64,000 bases of DNA, from positions 1 to 64,000 of the forward strand of contig URZX01000008.1 of the NCBI GenBank assembly GCA_900552455.1. The letters are read 5' to 3'. Position 1 is the stretch's first letter, and each line of letters begins with the position of its first letter. The position numbers were made by a program, and so were the translations under genes. Shown piece by piece: positions 15,252-26,821 of this stretch. The DNA is from an uncultured Peptococcaceae bacterium. Lineage in GTDB: Bacteria; Bacillota; Peptococcia; Peptococcales; Peptococcaceae. A model generated the notes under the pieces. That model was not told where the DNA came from. It was given only the letters and a program-made list of their open reading frames with translations, and did not search any database.

Positions 15252-15719
15252 TCACGCTTCGATCGCGCGCACGAGATTAACCATTTCGATGGCGGCCATG
15301 GCGCTATCGTAGCCTTTGTTGCCGGCTTTGCTGCCGGCGCGCTCGATGGCCTGCTCGATGTTTTCTGTGGTGACGACGCCGAAGAGCACGGGCACGCCGC
15401 TGTCGAGAGAAACGTGCGCGATGCCCTTGGCGGCTTCGTTGCAGACGAGATCATAATGGCTGGTGGCGCCGCGGATGACGGCACCGAGACAGATGACGGC
15501 GTCGTATTTTCCGCTCTCGGCCATTTTCTTGGCGATCAGCGGAATCTCGAACGCGCCTGGCACCCACGCAAGATCGATGTCCTCTTCGCGAACATCGTGG
15601 CGCAGCAGCGCGTCCATTGCGCCGCCGACGAGCTTGTTAACGATGAATTCGTTGAAACGCGCAGCGACGATGCCGACGCGAATGTTCTGGGAGACGAGTT
15701 TTCCTTCAAAAGTATGCAT
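15252..15719 (-). CDS. ribH: 6,7-dimethyl-8-ribityllumazine synthase
   Basis: This 155-residue enzyme condenses 5-amino-6-ribitylaminouracil with dihydroxybutanone phosphate to lumazine, the penultimate step of riboflavin synthesis. Visible features are [13 protein letters not shown] near the N-terminus, the substrate strand VPGAFEIPL at about residues 51-59, [14 protein letters not shown] near 78-91 with the catalytic histidine, and [12 protein letters not shown]. The length is standard. It is the last gene of the rib operon and has GAAAGGAAG before its ATG. Confidence 0.97.
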   Translation of the reverse strand: MHTFEGKLVSQNIRVGIVAARFNEFIVNKLVGGAMDALLRHDVREEDIDLAWVPGAFEIPLIAKKMAESGKYDAVICLGAVIRGATSHYDLVCNEAAKGIAHVSLDSGVPVLFGVVTTENIEQAIERAGSKAGNKGYDSAMAAIEMVNLVRAIEA

Positions 15720-15746
15720 GATATTCTTCCTTTCTGTGCTGAAAAT

Positions 15747-16949
15747 TTATTTATACTGTAAGAGATGGCCCATGCGCTCCTGCTTGGTCTTGAGATAGAA
15801 ACGGTCGTAGTCGTTGGCCGGCATCTGGATCGGCACGCGCTTGAGGATTTCCAGGCCAAAGGCTTCGAGCTGATAAACCTTGTCGGGATTGTTCGTGAGC
15901 AGGCGCATGCTCTTGACGCCGAGGGCACGCAGGATCTGCGCACCGATATAATATTCGCGTGCGTCGGCGGCAAAGCCGAGGGCGATGTTCGCGTCCATGG
16001 TGTCCAGGCCCTGATCCTGCAGCTCATAGGCGCGAAGCTTGTTGATGAGGCCGATGCCACGACCTTCCTGGCGCATGTACAGAAGCACGCCACGCCCTTC
16101 CTGCTCGATCTGCGTCATGGCGGCGGCGAACTGCTGGCCACAGTCGCAGCGCAGCGAGCCAAAGGTGTCACCGGTGAGACATTCGGAATGCACGCGCACG
16201 AGCACGTCCTCGCCATCGGCGATGTCGCCCTTGACGAGGGCAATGTGATGCTCGCCGTTGAGATTGTTGACAAAACCATACGCAGTGAAATCGCCGTACT
16301 TCGTCGGCATTTTCACACAGGCAGCCTGCTCGACAAAATTTTCGTGGGTCTTGCGATAGTCCTGCAGATCCTTGATGGTGATGAAGCTGAGGCCCCATTC
16401 CTTCGCCAGGTCGGCAAGCTCGGCGGTGCGCATCATGGTGCCGTCTTCACGCATGATCTCACAGCAGAGGCCGACTTCCTTCAAGCCCGCAAGGCGGCAG
16501 AGATCGACGGTGGCTTCGGTGTGGCCATTGCGCTCGAGCACGCCGTTTTTCTTCGCGAGCAGCGGGAACATATGCCCCGGGCGACGAAAATCCTGCGGCT
16601 TTGCTTCCTCGTCCACACAGGCGCGTGCGGTGACGCCGCGTTCTTCGGCAGAAATACCGGTGGTCGTGGAAACGTGGTCGATGGAAACGGTGAACGCTGT
16701 TTCGTGGTTGTCGGTGTTGGTGGTGACCATCTGCGGCAGGCAGAGCCGCTCGATGTACTCGGCGCTCATCGGCATGCAGATCAGGCCCTTGGCGTGGGTC
16801 GCCATAAAATTCACGTTCTCGGTGGTCGCAAATTCTGCAGCACAGATGAGATCGCCTTCGTTTTCGCGATCGGGATCGTCGGTGACGAGAATGAGCTTGC
16901 CGGCGCGCAGATCCGACAGCGCTTCTTCAATGGTATTAAAGGTTGCCAT
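15747..16949 (-). CDS. ribBA: Bifunctional DHBP synthase / GTP cyclohydrolase II
   Basis: The 400-residue fusion supplies both riboflavin precursors. Residues 1-200 are 3,4-dihydroxy-2-butanone 4-phosphate synthase ([19 protein letters not shown], then [28 protein letters not shown]). Residues 205-400 are GTP cyclohydrolase II, with [20 protein letters not shown] carrying the zinc cysteines and [14 protein letters not shown] carrying the catalytic region. AAGGAGG precedes the ATG. It lies 12 bp after ribE in the operon. Confidence 0.97.
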   Translation of the reverse strand: MATFNTIEEALSDLRAGKLILVTDDPDRENEGDLICAAEFATTENVNFMATHAKGLICMPMSAEYIERLCLPQMVTTNTDNHETAFTVSIDHVSTTTGISAEERGVTARACVDEEAKPQDFRRPGHMFPLLAKKNGVLERNGHTEATVDLCRLAGLKEVGLCCEIMREDGTMMRTAELADLAKEWGLSFITIKDLQDYRKTHENFVEQAACVKMPTKYGDFTAYGFVNNLNGEHHIALVKGDIADGEDVLVRVHSECLTGDTFGSLRCDCGQQFAAAMTQIEQEGRGVLLYMRQEGRGIGLINKLRAYELQDQGLDTMDANIALGFAADAREYYIGAQILRALGVKSMRLLTNNPDKVYQLEAFGLEILKRVPIQMPANDYDRFYLKTKQERMGHLLQYK

Positions 16950-16961
16950 AATGAATCCTCC

Positions 16962-17609
16962 TTAAAAGCCGTGTTCGGCCAAAAATTCTCTCGTAAGGCT
17001 GCTCTGTGCCGGCGCTGTCGCCGCTGGTTGGAGCAGCTTTTCCACATATTTTCCTATGATGTCGCACTCAAGATTGACGACGTCGCCTTCGCGCCGCTCG
17101 CTGAGCACCGTCTGCGCGACGGTGTGGGGAATGGCGCTGATGGAAAAATCCTGCGCCGTCACAGCGGCGACTGTGAGACTGATGCCGTCGATGGTGATGC
17201 TGCCTTTCTCGACAATGTAACGCAGGAGCGCGGCGTCGCAGGCGACGGTGTACCAGATGGCTGTGTCGTCGCGGCGAATGCGCGTGACGCGACCGGTGCC
17301 GTCGACGTGGCCGCTGACGATGTGTCCGCCGAAGCGGCCGTTCGCCGCCATGGCACGCTCGAGATTGACGGGAGTGCCACTTGTGAGCTGAGCGAGCGAC
17401 GAGCGATCCAGTGTTTCATGCATCACGTCGGCGCAAAAGCTCTGCGGCGAAAGCGCCGTCACCGTCAGACAGATGCCGTTGACGGCGATGCTGTCGCCGA
17501 TCTTTGTGCCTTCGAGCACAGTGCGGCAGGCGATCTCCAGTACGGCAGAATGTGCGCCGCGGGTAATGCGGCGGACGCTGCCGACTTCTTCAACAAGACC
17601 GGTGAACAT
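16962..17609 (-). CDS. ribE: Riboflavin synthase, alpha chain
   Basis: This 215-residue trimeric enzyme dismutates two lumazines to riboflavin. It begins MFTGLVEEVG, and its two similar halves show GDSIAVNGICLTVT (about residues 38-51) and GSITIDGISLTVA (about 136-148), with the conserved GRFGGHIVSGHVDG between. The start at 17609 lies 20 bp inside the ribD gene in another frame, so translation is coupled to ribD. The length matches the family. Confidence 0.96.
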   Translation of the reverse strand: MFTGLVEEVGSVRRITRGAHSAVLEIACRTVLEGTKIGDSIAVNGICLTVTALSPQSFCADVMHETLDRSSLAQLTSGTPVNLERAMAANGRFGGHIVSGHVDGTGRVTRIRRDDTAIWYTVACDAALLRYIVEKGSITIDGISLTVAAVTAQDFSISAIPHTVAQTVLSERREGDVVNLECDIIGKYVEKLLQPAATAPAQSSLTREFLAEHGF

Positions 17610-18696
17610 GACGCTGCACCTCACTTTCGATGAGAATATCCTCGCCCAGGCGGGAAATATTTGTGACGGACAGCTGCGCGCATTCCTCCGGCAGCGCCAC
17701 ACCTTCTCCTTCGACCGGCGTTTTCGCATCGCGGCCGCCGAAGAGCTTCGGCGCGATGTAGCTGTAGACTTTCTGCACGATCCCCGCTTCCAACGCTGCC
17801 CAGGCGAGGGTGCCGCCGCCTTCGATGAGCACGCTGTCGATGTTTTCCGCGCCGAGCCGCTGCATGAGCGCCGAAAGATCCACATGACCGCCGCGCTCCG
17901 GCAGCGACCAGACGCGACAGCCAGCGTTTTCGTACGGCGCGATGCGTGCGCTGTCCGTCTCGCAGGTGGCAATGAGCGTCGGCGTTTCCTGCGCTGTCTG
18001 CACGAGACGCGCAGCAAGCGGCGTGCGCAGGCGACTGTCGCAGACGACGCGCAGCGGATCGCGGCCATTCTCGATGCGGCAGGTGAGCAGCGGATCGTCC
18101 GCCAGCACCGTGCCGCTGCCGACCATGATCGCACGGTAACGATGGCGTAGGCTGTGGCCGTGGGCGCGCGCTGCTTCGCCGGTCACCCATTTGGACGCCC
18201 CTGTGCGCGTGGCGATCTTTCCGTCCAGCGTCATCGCTGTTTTCAGCACGACGAACGGTTGTTTTTCGCGGATGTAGTGGAGAAAAACTTCGTTCAGCGC
18301 ATCGCATGCTTCGCGCAGCACATTCTCCTCGACAACGATGCCGTGCTCCCGCAGGATCGCCACGCCTTTGCCAGCGACCAGCGGATTAGGATCCGGCGAG
18401 CCAACGACAACGCGCGCGATCCCGCTTTCGATGATGGCGTCAGTGCAGGGCGGCTGCTTGCCGTGATGGCAGCAGGGCTCCAGCGTCACATACATGGTCG
18501 CTCCGCGCACATCTTCTGTCGCGTTCGCCAGCGCTGCGCGCTCCGCGTGCAGCTCACCATAGCGCGCGTGCCAGCCCTCGGCGAGAATGCGCCCGTCACG
18601 CACGATCACAGCGCCGACCATCGGATTTGGCGAGGTCCAGCCGCAGCCGCGCTCAGCGAGCGCCAGCGCCCGTTTCATATATTCCTGATCGTTCAC
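17590..18696 (-). CDS. ribD: Bifunctional riboflavin-specific deaminase/reductase
   Basis: The 368-residue fusion performs the deamination and side-chain reduction after GTP opening. Residues 1-145 are the deaminase with the zinc motif HAERAAL and PCCHHGKQPPC; residues 146-368 are the reductase with VVLKTAMTLDGKIA and a late IEGGGTL nucleotide-binding motif. I prefer the GTG at 18696 (GAGGTG 6 bases upstream, protein starting MNDQEYM) to an upstream GTG that falls in that ribosome site. It is the first gene of the operon and is preceded by the FMN riboswitch. Confidence 0.95.
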   Translation of the reverse strand: MNDQEYMKRALALAERGCGWTSPNPMVGAVIVRDGRILAEGWHARYGELHAERAALANATEDVRGATMYVTLEPCCHHGKQPPCTDAIIESGIARVVVGSPDPNPLVAGKGVAILREHGIVVEENVLREACDALNEVFLHYIREKQPFVVLKTAMTLDGKIATRTGASKWVTGEAARAHGHSLRHRYRAIMVGSGTVLADDPLLTCRIENGRDPLRVVCDSRLRTPLAARLVQTAQETPTLIATCETDSARIAPYENAGCRVWSLPERGGHVDLSALMQRLGAENIDSVLIEGGGTLAWAALEAGIVQKVYSYIAPKLFGGRDAKTPVEGEGVALPEECAQLSVTNISRLGEDILIESEVQRHVHRSC

Positions 18697-18710
18697 TTGG
18701 ATCACCTCAC

Positions 18711-18743
18711 AAAAAATGCCCTGAACGCGTCACGTTCAGGGCA
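18711..18743 (-). terminator. Second terminator of the FMN riboswitch leader
   Basis: A perfect 11-bp stem (18717-18727 with 18733-18743), 5-base loop and six T on the minus strand end 10 bases before the ribD ribosome site. Confidence 0.88.
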
Positions 18744-18760
18744 AATGAAAAATTGCTCTA

Positions 18761-18793
18761 TAAAAAGAAAATCTGGAATGCCAAACATTCCAG
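18761..18793 (-). terminator. First terminator of the FMN riboswitch leader
   Basis: A perfect 8-bp stem (CTGGAATG/CATTCCAG, 18773-18793) with a 5-base loop is followed on the minus strand by ATTTTCTTTTTA. It lies between the aptamer and the second terminator. Confidence 0.75.
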
Positions 18794-18828
18794 AGCCAGC
18801 CCACGCAAAGAAATCTTTCTCGCGTGTT

Positions 18829-18941
18829 CATCTTCTTCCATCCAGACTGTACTGTCGGCCTCGGAATTTCACCGAATCATGCGCCGTAGCGCTCGCGGGC
18901 TTTACCGCCGGTGGGGAATCTCACCCCGCCCTGAAGATCAT
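18829..18941 (-). ncRNA. FMN riboswitch (RFN element)
   Basis: Reading the minus strand from 18941, the conserved RFN blocks appear in order: GATCTTCAGGGCGGGGTG, TCCCCACCGGCGGTAAAGCC, GATTCGGTGAAATTCCGAGG, CCGACAGTA and TGGATGGAAGAAGATG. The first and last blocks pair to close the junction. FMN binding should terminate transcription at one or both hairpins downstream and so switch off ribD-ribE-ribBA-ribH when flavin is abundant. Confidence 0.97.
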
Positions 18942-18960
18942 TTATTCTCTTATCACATTT

Positions 18961-18989
18961 ATCATACGCCTTCATCCGCAGTGTGTCAA
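18961..18989 (-). promoter_or_regulatory. Promoter of the riboflavin operon
   Basis: Minus strand TTGACA (18984-18989), 17 bp, TATGAT (18961-18966), placing the transcript start just before the FMN aptamer. Confidence 0.85.
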
Positions 18990-19073
18990 GATGGCGCGTG
19001 ATCATTTTCACATTGTTCCGGCAATGAAAAAAGATCTATAAGGAACCTTTCTCAGAAATATTTGCAAGTTCCC

Positions 19074-19100
19074 TTGTCTTGCCGGCGAATTTGCTATAAT
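19074..19100 (+). promoter_or_regulatory. Probable promoter of alr
   Basis: A perfect -10 TATAAT (19095-19100) is preceded by TTGTCT (19074-19079) at 15 bp; the -35 is weak. Confidence 0.55.
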
Positions 19101-19144
19101 ATTTATATTATTAAAGCAAATCAATTTTTAAGGAGGTCTCCTTT

Positions 19145-20338
19145 ATGGAAACACTGCCAAAAGACACCTTAATGCACATTCGTCCGGTCTGGGCTGAAGT
19201 CGACCTCGACGCCCTCGCCTTCACCATTTCTTCGATCCGCGAACGCGCCGGCAAAGACCGCCACGTTGCCGCCGTTGTCAAAGCAAACGCTTACGGCCAT
19301 GGCGCTGTTGAGATCATCCCAACCCTCCTAGAAAACGGCGCCGATTTTCTCTGCGTCGCCCTTCTCGACGAAGCCCTCGAGATCCGCAAAGCTGGTTTCA
19401 CCGACGTGCCGATCCTCATTCTCGGCTACACCGAAGTACAGCGCGCTGCTGAGCTCGTTAAGTATGACATCCAGCAGGCAGTTTTCACCTACGATCTTGC
19501 AAAAGCAATGAGCGACGCCGCTGTGGAACAGGGCAAGAAAGCCCTCGTCCACATCAAGTGCGACACCGGCATGGGCCGCATCGGTTTCCTGCCAACCGAA
19601 GAAAACCTCGACAAGATCGAAGAGATCCTGAAACTGCCTAATGTAGAATTCACCGGGCTCTTCACCCACTTCGCAAAAGCCGACTACGCCGACAAGACCT
19701 ACACCCATCTGCAGTGGGAACGCTACAATTTCTTCCTCAACGGTCTCGCGGAACGCGGCCTCACACCAAAGATCCGCCACGTCGGCAACAGCGCCGTCAT
19801 CGTCGACCATCCTGAATATTTCCTCGATATGGTACGCCCAGGCATTATCCTCTACGGCATCTACCCTAGCGACGAAACGCAGAACCAGAACATCGACGTA
19901 AAACCAGTGCTCTCTCTCAAGGCGCGCATTTCCAATGTCAAAAAAGAACATGCTGGCGAACGCATCAGCTACGGCGGCACCTACGCCACCGAAGAAGGCG
20001 ATGTCATCGCAACGCTCCCTATCGGCTACGCCGACGGCTGGATGCGCCTGATGAGCAACAACGCAGAAGTGCTCGTCCACGGCAAGCGCTGCAAGATCGT
20101 CGGCCGCGTCTGCATGGACCAGTGCATGATCAATGTCACCGACGTTCCTGATGTAAAGATCGGCGACGAAGTTGTCCTCATCGGCAGCCAGGGCGACGAC
20201 CGCATCTCCATCGAAGAAGTCGTAAACCGCATCCCAACCATCCCTCACGAAATCCTCTGCGACATCAACCGTCGCGTGCCTCGTGTGTATCTCAAGGATG
20301 GCGAGATCGTCAAAGTTACCCAGTATCTGTTTGACTGA
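19145..20338 (+). CDS. alr: Alanine racemase
   Basis: This 397-residue PLP enzyme converts L- to D-alanine for peptidoglycan. VVKANAYGHGAVEI (about residues 44-57) contains the PLP lysine, VHIKCDTGMGRIGF is the arginine-bearing active-site strand, and RISYGGTY carries the second catalytic tyrosine; the C-terminal beta domain ends with GRVCMDQCMINVTD and a GDEVVLIG segment. AAGGAGG lies 8 bases before the ATG at 19145, which favours this start over a Met 10 codons later. It has its own promoter and terminator. Confidence 0.97.
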   Translation: METLPKDTLMHIRPVWAEVDLDALAFTISSIRERAGKDRHVAAVVKANAYGHGAVEIIPTLLENGADFLCVALLDEALEIRKAGFTDVPILILGYTEVQRAAELVKYDIQQAVFTYDLAKAMSDAAVEQGKKALVHIKCDTGMGRIGFLPTEENLDKIEEILKLPNVEFTGLFTHFAKADYADKTYTHLQWERYNFFLNGLAERGLTPKIRHVGNSAVIVDHPEYFLDMVRPGIILYGIYPSDETQNQNIDVKPVLSLKARISNVKKEHAGERISYGGTYATEEGDVIATLPIGYADGWMRLMSNNAEVLVHGKRCKIVGRVCMDQCMINVTDVPDVKIGDEVVLIGSQGDDRISIEEVVNRIPTIPHEILCDINRRVPRVYLKDGEIVKVTQYLFD

Positions 20339-20346
20339 GCATAAAT

Positions 20347-20392
20347 CGCGCGCCTGCCGACCTTTACGGTTGACAGGCGCGTGCTTGCTTTG
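20347..20392 (+). terminator. Probable terminator after alr
   Basis: Stem CGCGCCTG/CAGGCGCG with an interrupted T tract (TGCTTGCTTT) directly after alr. Confidence 0.5.
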
Positions 20393-20454
20393 TAGAATAA
20401 TAGTAATGGACTTTACGAAATTCTCAACCGAAGATAAAAGAGGAGACATGAACC

Positions 20455-20871
20455 ATGTATGTATTTGTACAAAGCAACTTCACCGACGCGCCACACGCTC
20501 TGCATGAAGTCGAAGACTGCCTCGCCCGCGGTCTGACCAAGGACGATTTCAAAGTCTTCATTTCCCCTGAAGGCGACGCCAAGATGAGCGCCAAAGAGCC
20601 ACCGGTTGTCGAAGAACCAGAAGAAGAAGCTTCTAAGAGCAAAAAGAAAAAAGACGAAGGCCCAAAATTTGACCCAGCTGGTTATCTCTACTGGGCAAAG
20701 CTGAAAAAAGAAGTGGCCGTCAACATCATCGACCCAGCTGCCATTGACAGCCTCGATCAGCCAGAAGAAGTGAAGCTCGTGCTCCACGGCTCCCGCACGC
20801 TGCTCGATCAGGGTCACATGCTGCTCGTTGTGATCCAGCCAAGCCAGCCGATCGACGAAAAGTTCGACTGA
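20455..20871 (+). CDS. Hypothetical protein with charged central linker
   Basis: The 138-residue protein starts MYVFVQSNFTDAPHALHEVE, has an acidic then lysine-rich low-complexity stretch (about residues 48-68: EEPEEEASKSKKKKDEG), and a second part with YLYWAKLKKEVAVNI and SRTLLDQGHMLLVVIQPSQP. It has no membrane segment or signal and is probably cytosolic. An AGAGGAG ribosome site precedes the ATG and a strong terminator follows, so it is a real single-gene unit. I do not recognise the family; the two ends may be two lobes of one fold separated by the linker. Confidence 0.72.
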   Translation: MYVFVQSNFTDAPHALHEVEDCLARGLTKDDFKVFISPEGDAKMSAKEPPVVEEPEEEASKSKKKKDEGPKFDPAGYLYWAKLKKEVAVNIIDPAAIDSLDQPEEVKLVLHGSRTLLDQGHMLLVVIQPSQPIDEKFD

Positions 20872-20890
20872 TCCATTCTGCAAATCACGC

Positions 20891-20922
20891 AGCGCTCTCG
20901 CGAATAGCGGGAGCGTTTTTTA
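20891..20922 (+). terminator. Intrinsic terminator
   Basis: Arms CGCTCTCGC (20893-20901) and GCGGGAGCG (20907-20915), then six T. Confidence 0.85.
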
Positions 20923-20932
20923 TTGCGACCAG

Positions 20933-20962
20933 AAAAAAACGCACGCCTGAAATGCGTGCGTT
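20933..20962 (-). terminator. Intrinsic terminator after the decayed membrane gene
   Basis: Arms AACGCACGC and GCGTGCGTT with seven T on the minus strand, facing the previous plus-strand terminator. Confidence 0.82.
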
Positions 20963-20995
20963 GTCATTTTCAAAAACTGCGGCGAAATCTGTCGC

Positions 20996-21324
20996 TCATT
21001 CTCTGCGCTTCAAAATGAGGATACCGGCGATCTCGATCAGCACCGTAATATTATACACCAGCTGAATGGCGTTGACCGCCAGATAAGCGTCGATCATCAA
21101 TATTCCGCCAGCTGCTGCATATAATGGCTCAACACCGTCGCCGAAAATGCACAGCCGATGAGCGCAGCGATGCTGGCTTTTCCAATGATCTTCCTGCCGC
21201 GCTCGTCTCTGCTGTTTTTGCCAAAGAGCAGGATCAGCAGTAGCACAAACGCCACGGCGCCGATGACCATATTGACAAGAGTGACTTATCGACTCGTCAG
21301 TAATTGGTAAAATACTGTATCCAT
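20996..21324 (-). pseudogene. Broken small membrane protein gene (DUF2178-like)
   Basis: An ATG at 21324 with GAGGGAG upstream opens MDTVFYQLLTSR and then meets TAA at 21286-21288. The same frame continues for 63 codons as a good membrane protein (IGAVAFVLLLILLFGKNSRD, then ERGRKIIGKASIAALIG) until TGA at 21097-21099. A second frame starting at 21097 (TGATG overlap) adds 33 residues with another hydrophobic helix, ending ILILKRRE at 20996. Joined, the pieces make a three-helix protein of about 110 residues with the DER...KA motif of DUF2178-like proteins, interrupted by one nonsense codon and one frameshift. Alternatively the last part is a separate 33-residue gene. Confidence 0.6.
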
Positions 21325-21361
21325 TTTTTCTCCCTCAAATCAAATTGTGCCTCGCGCGTAT

Positions 21362-22135
21362 TTAGGCGCTGCGTCTTTTCCAGCGGTGGTGCAGCTCGTA
21401 GAGCAGATAGACGAACAGGCTGATGACATTCCCGATGAGGATGGTGACGGCGGCGCTCTGAAAATTTCCGCTGGAAAGAAGATTCCCGCCCAGCGTCGCC
21501 ATGATGATCGGTGGAAAGCGCGCGATCACCGTGATGCGGATCCAGGTGAGGAGCGAAAGCGGCGTCAGCCCGACGGCGTACGCGAGAAAATCTTTCGGCG
21601 TGCCGGGAATGAGAAACGCGATGAAAACGACACGCTCGATGCTCTCTTCGCTGTACTCGCGCAGATCCATCTTGGAGCGCGTGCGCTCGCTGAAGAAAAA
21701 TTCGATGATCTTGTAGCCAAAAATGCGCGTCAGCATGAACGTCGTGATCGACGCGAGCAGCGTGCCAATGGTCGTGATGAGCGAGCCCACGATCGGGCCA
21801 AACGCGAGCCCAGCCGCGATCTGAAACGGTTCGCCCGGCAGAATGGCGATGACGACCTGCAGATACGTGATGGCAAAGAGCACGAGATAGCTCCAGCTGC
21901 CGAAGGAGAGCACCCAGTCACGCGCAGCGTGCGGCTCGGTGATGGTCTCGTAGAACGGCATGCCGATCTTCACAACGAGCAGCGCCACGATGGCGATCAT
22001 GATCGCGAGCAGCCCGAGCAAAAAGAGAATGACCGGCATATATTTCTCAAGCTTGCGACGGCGCAGCGCTTTGTTGACTCTGCGCCGCCGTCGATTGAAC
22101 GGCAGGCGTTTTTTGATCTTGGCGAGCCAGAGCAT
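21362..22135 (-). CDS. TVP38/TMEM64 (VTT/DedA-like) family membrane protein
   Basis: The 257-residue protein has a highly basic N-terminus (RRRRR near residue 15), then six hydrophobic segments. The signature AILPGEPFQIAAGLAFGPIVG (about residues 98-118) and the later FLIPGTPKDFLAYAVGL (about 175-191) are the paired re-entrant motifs of VTT-domain proteins, now linked to phospholipid scrambling or undecaprenyl-phosphate flipping. GGAGGAGG precedes the ATG. It is probably a single-gene unit flanked by a shared terminator on its upstream side. Confidence 0.88.
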   Translation of the reverse strand: MLWLAKIKKRLPFNRRRRRVNKALRRRKLEKYMPVILFLLGLLAIMIAIVALLVVKIGMPFYETITEPHAARDWVLSFGSWSYLVLFAITYLQVVIAILPGEPFQIAAGLAFGPIVGSLITTIGTLLASITTFMLTRIFGYKIIEFFFSERTRSKMDLREYSEESIERVVFIAFLIPGTPKDFLAYAVGLTPLSLLTWIRITVIARFPPIIMATLGGNLLSSGNFQSAAVTILIGNVISLFVYLLYELHHRWKRRSA

Positions 22136-22174
22136 GGGCCTCCTCCTTTCTCGCGTTTTCTACAGAAAATAGAC

Positions 22175-22210
22175 AAAAGGGGACCGTTTCAGGTGTGAAC
22201 GGTCCCCCTT
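22175..22210. terminator. Terminator after the lipoprotein gene
   Basis: The stem GGGGACCGTT/AACGGTCCCC has T4 on both sides; on the minus strand it ends the lipoprotein transcript just before the VTT gene. Confidence 0.82.
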
Positions 22211-22216
22211 TTCATT

Positions 22217-22744
22217 TTATTCTTCAGTCGTTTCAGCTGGCGCAGTTTTGTCAGGGAAGAATTGCTCGCAGAGCGCATTGAACGCTTCTTCGTCCTGACC
22301 GGCTGCTTTCACATCGGTGGCGTAGGTTTCGTTGATATAATCCACGCCGACGGAGCCTTCGACGAGCTCAGATTCGCCTGGATAACTCCAGCTCACCTGC
22401 TCGCAGTCGTCGATGAGCGCAAGCAGCAACGCCGCGCTGCCGACCATGGTCGCATCCATGGTAGAAAGATCGGCGCGGTTGTCGAGATACATGAAGCGGA
22501 TCTGCAGCGTGTACGGATGGGCGTCATCCTGCACGGCAAGGGTGTACTTGCCGAGGGATTTGAGACCGATGAGAGTCACCAGATCGTTGTTGGCGCTGGT
22601 ATTTTCCAGATAAGGATTCTTCGCCGCATAGAGCGTGCTCGCAAACGACGATTCTTCCGAGCTTTTTCCTCCGTTACTGCAGCCGACAAGGCCGCCCAAT
22701 GCCAGTACAAACAGCGCAGCGAGCGCCAGGAACCTTCTTTTCAT
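22217..22744 (-). CDS. Putative lipoprotein, DUF4825-like
   Basis: The 175-residue product starts at the ATG at 22744 (AGAGGTGG upstream) with a lipoprotein signal: MKRRFLALAALFVLALGGLVGC, lipobox LVGC with Cys22 as the lipidated residue. The mature part has NPYLENTSANNDLVTLIGL and a YTLQIRFMYL strand, resembling DUF4825 domains, and ends in a glutamate-rich tail. It should sit anchored on the outer face of the cytoplasmic membrane. It has its own promoter and terminator. Function is unknown. Confidence 0.8.
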   Translation of the reverse strand: MKRRFLALAALFVLALGGLVGCSNGGKSSEESSFASTLYAAKNPYLENTSANNDLVTLIGLKSLGKYTLAVQDDAHPYTLQIRFMYLDNRADLSTMDATMVGSAALLLALIDDCEQVSWSYPGESELVEGSVGVDYINETYATDVKAAGQDEEAFNALCEQFFPDKTAPAETTEE

Positions 22745-22785
22745 CGGTACCACCTCTTTTAGAATGATAATGGGAAATGATTGCA

Positions 22786-22835
22786 TATAAAAACCCTTGT
22801 GCTTCTATTATAAAGCACAAGGGTTGGATAAACAA
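22786..22835 (-). promoter_or_regulatory. Overlapping terminator (obgE operon) and promoter (lipoprotein gene)
   Basis: A perfect 13-bp stem (22792-22804 with 22813-22825) followed by T on the minus strand ends the upstream operon. Its loop contains TATAAT (22807-22812), and TTGTTT lies exactly 17 bp away (22830-22835), so the lipoprotein promoter appears to be embedded in the terminator. Confidence 0.6.
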
Positions 22836-22883
22836 CAAAATGTTATCATTATCTGAAAAGTCAGTGCGCAATTTTCAAAACTG

Positions 22884-23090
22884 TCACTTATTCAGCACAA
22901 GATAGAGCACAATGATGACGACTGGCGCGAGCATGAGATAGGTGAGGGGCATGGTTTTTTTGTAGCGCGCCATGCGTTCCTCCTGCGGCAGATCCTTGTT
23001 GGCGAGCTGCATCATGCCATAGCCTTTGACGAGCAGGCTTGCCGCGAGCAGAACAATGGCGACGATGAGCAATATCGTGTTGAATTCCAT
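22884..23090 (-). CDS. Small two-helix membrane protein
   Basis: The 68-residue protein has helices at about residues 5-25 and 46-66 separated by a charged loop (NKDLPQEERMARYKKT). I choose the ATG at 23090 because GGAGG lies 9 bases upstream; an ATG two codons earlier (23096) overlaps the upstream stop as ATGA but is only 3 bases from GGAGG, so either may be used. It is the last gene of the obgE cluster. Function is unknown. Confidence 0.7.
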   Translation of the reverse strand: MEFNTILLIVAIVLLAASLLVKGYGMMQLANKDLPQEERMARYKKTMPLTYLMLAPVVIIVLYLVLNK

Positions 23091-23092
23091 AA

Positions 23093-23650
23093 TCATAAAC
23101 CTCCATGTATCTCCAGAAATTGGCGCAGGAGCGCGAGCACGAGCACCGCTCCCTGGATGCCGAAAAAGAGCTGCCACAAACCGAACCGCCGCCATCTGGT
23201 GTCTTCCAGCGCGTCATCGAGATGCGCGATGAACCGCGCCTGCACGTCTTCGTCGAGCGGCGTGAGGCCGATCCAGCCATCGTAGCGGCAGATCACCGTC
23301 GCCGGCGGCAGACTTTCGTCGGAAAGCGCCTGACGGATCGCCAGCGCGAGGGCGTCGTAAGTGTCCATATCGTGCGTGAATCCACCGCCGCGAAAAACGA
23401 ACCAGCGGCGTCGGCCAAACGCCTGCTGGATCAGCAGACAGCCGACGAAAACGAAGCAGGCCAGCGCTGTCCAGCGCGCGCCTGTCGTCCAGCTTCCCTG
23501 AAAGAGCCACTGCAGCGAAACGATCTCGCAGGCGAGAAAAGCCAACGGCTGCGCCAGCGGCACGATCACCGGGCGGCGTCGGAGCAGCGGCCAGAGCAGG
23601 CCGCCATTCAAAACCACCAGCGCCAGCGTCCACACGAGCCTGTCGTCCAT
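23093..23650 (-). CDS. Membrane protein of unknown function
   Basis: The 185-residue protein has hydrophobic segments near residues 5-22, 28-48, 58-76 and 162-178, with a soluble loop of about 75 residues between the third and fourth (containing RYDGWIGLTPLDEDVQARFI). It begins 3 bp after obgE stops and has no clear ribosome site, so it depends on coupling. It ends at the next small gene with an ATGA overlap. I do not recognise the family. Confidence 0.65.
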   Translation of the reverse strand: MDDRLVWTLALVVLNGGLLWPLLRRRPVIVPLAQPLAFLACEIVSLQWLFQGSWTTGARWTALACFVFVGCLLIQQAFGRRRWFVFRGGGFTHDMDTYDALALAIRQALSDESLPPATVICRYDGWIGLTPLDEDVQARFIAHLDDALEDTRWRRFGLWQLFFGIQGAVLVLALLRQFLEIHGGL

Positions 23651-23653
23651 GGC

Positions 23654-26759
<3,106 letters not shown>

Positions 26760-26784
26760 GACGTTTCTCTTTCTTCAATATAAC

Positions 26785-26812
26785 AAAAAGGGATGACCGA
26801 GCGGTCACCCCC
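26785..26812 (-). terminator. Intrinsic terminator after rpmA
   Basis: The stem GGGGTGACCG/CGGTCATCCC is followed by five T on the minus strand, just before the MutS-like gene. Confidence 0.75.
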
Positions 26813-26821
26813 AATTTCTAC

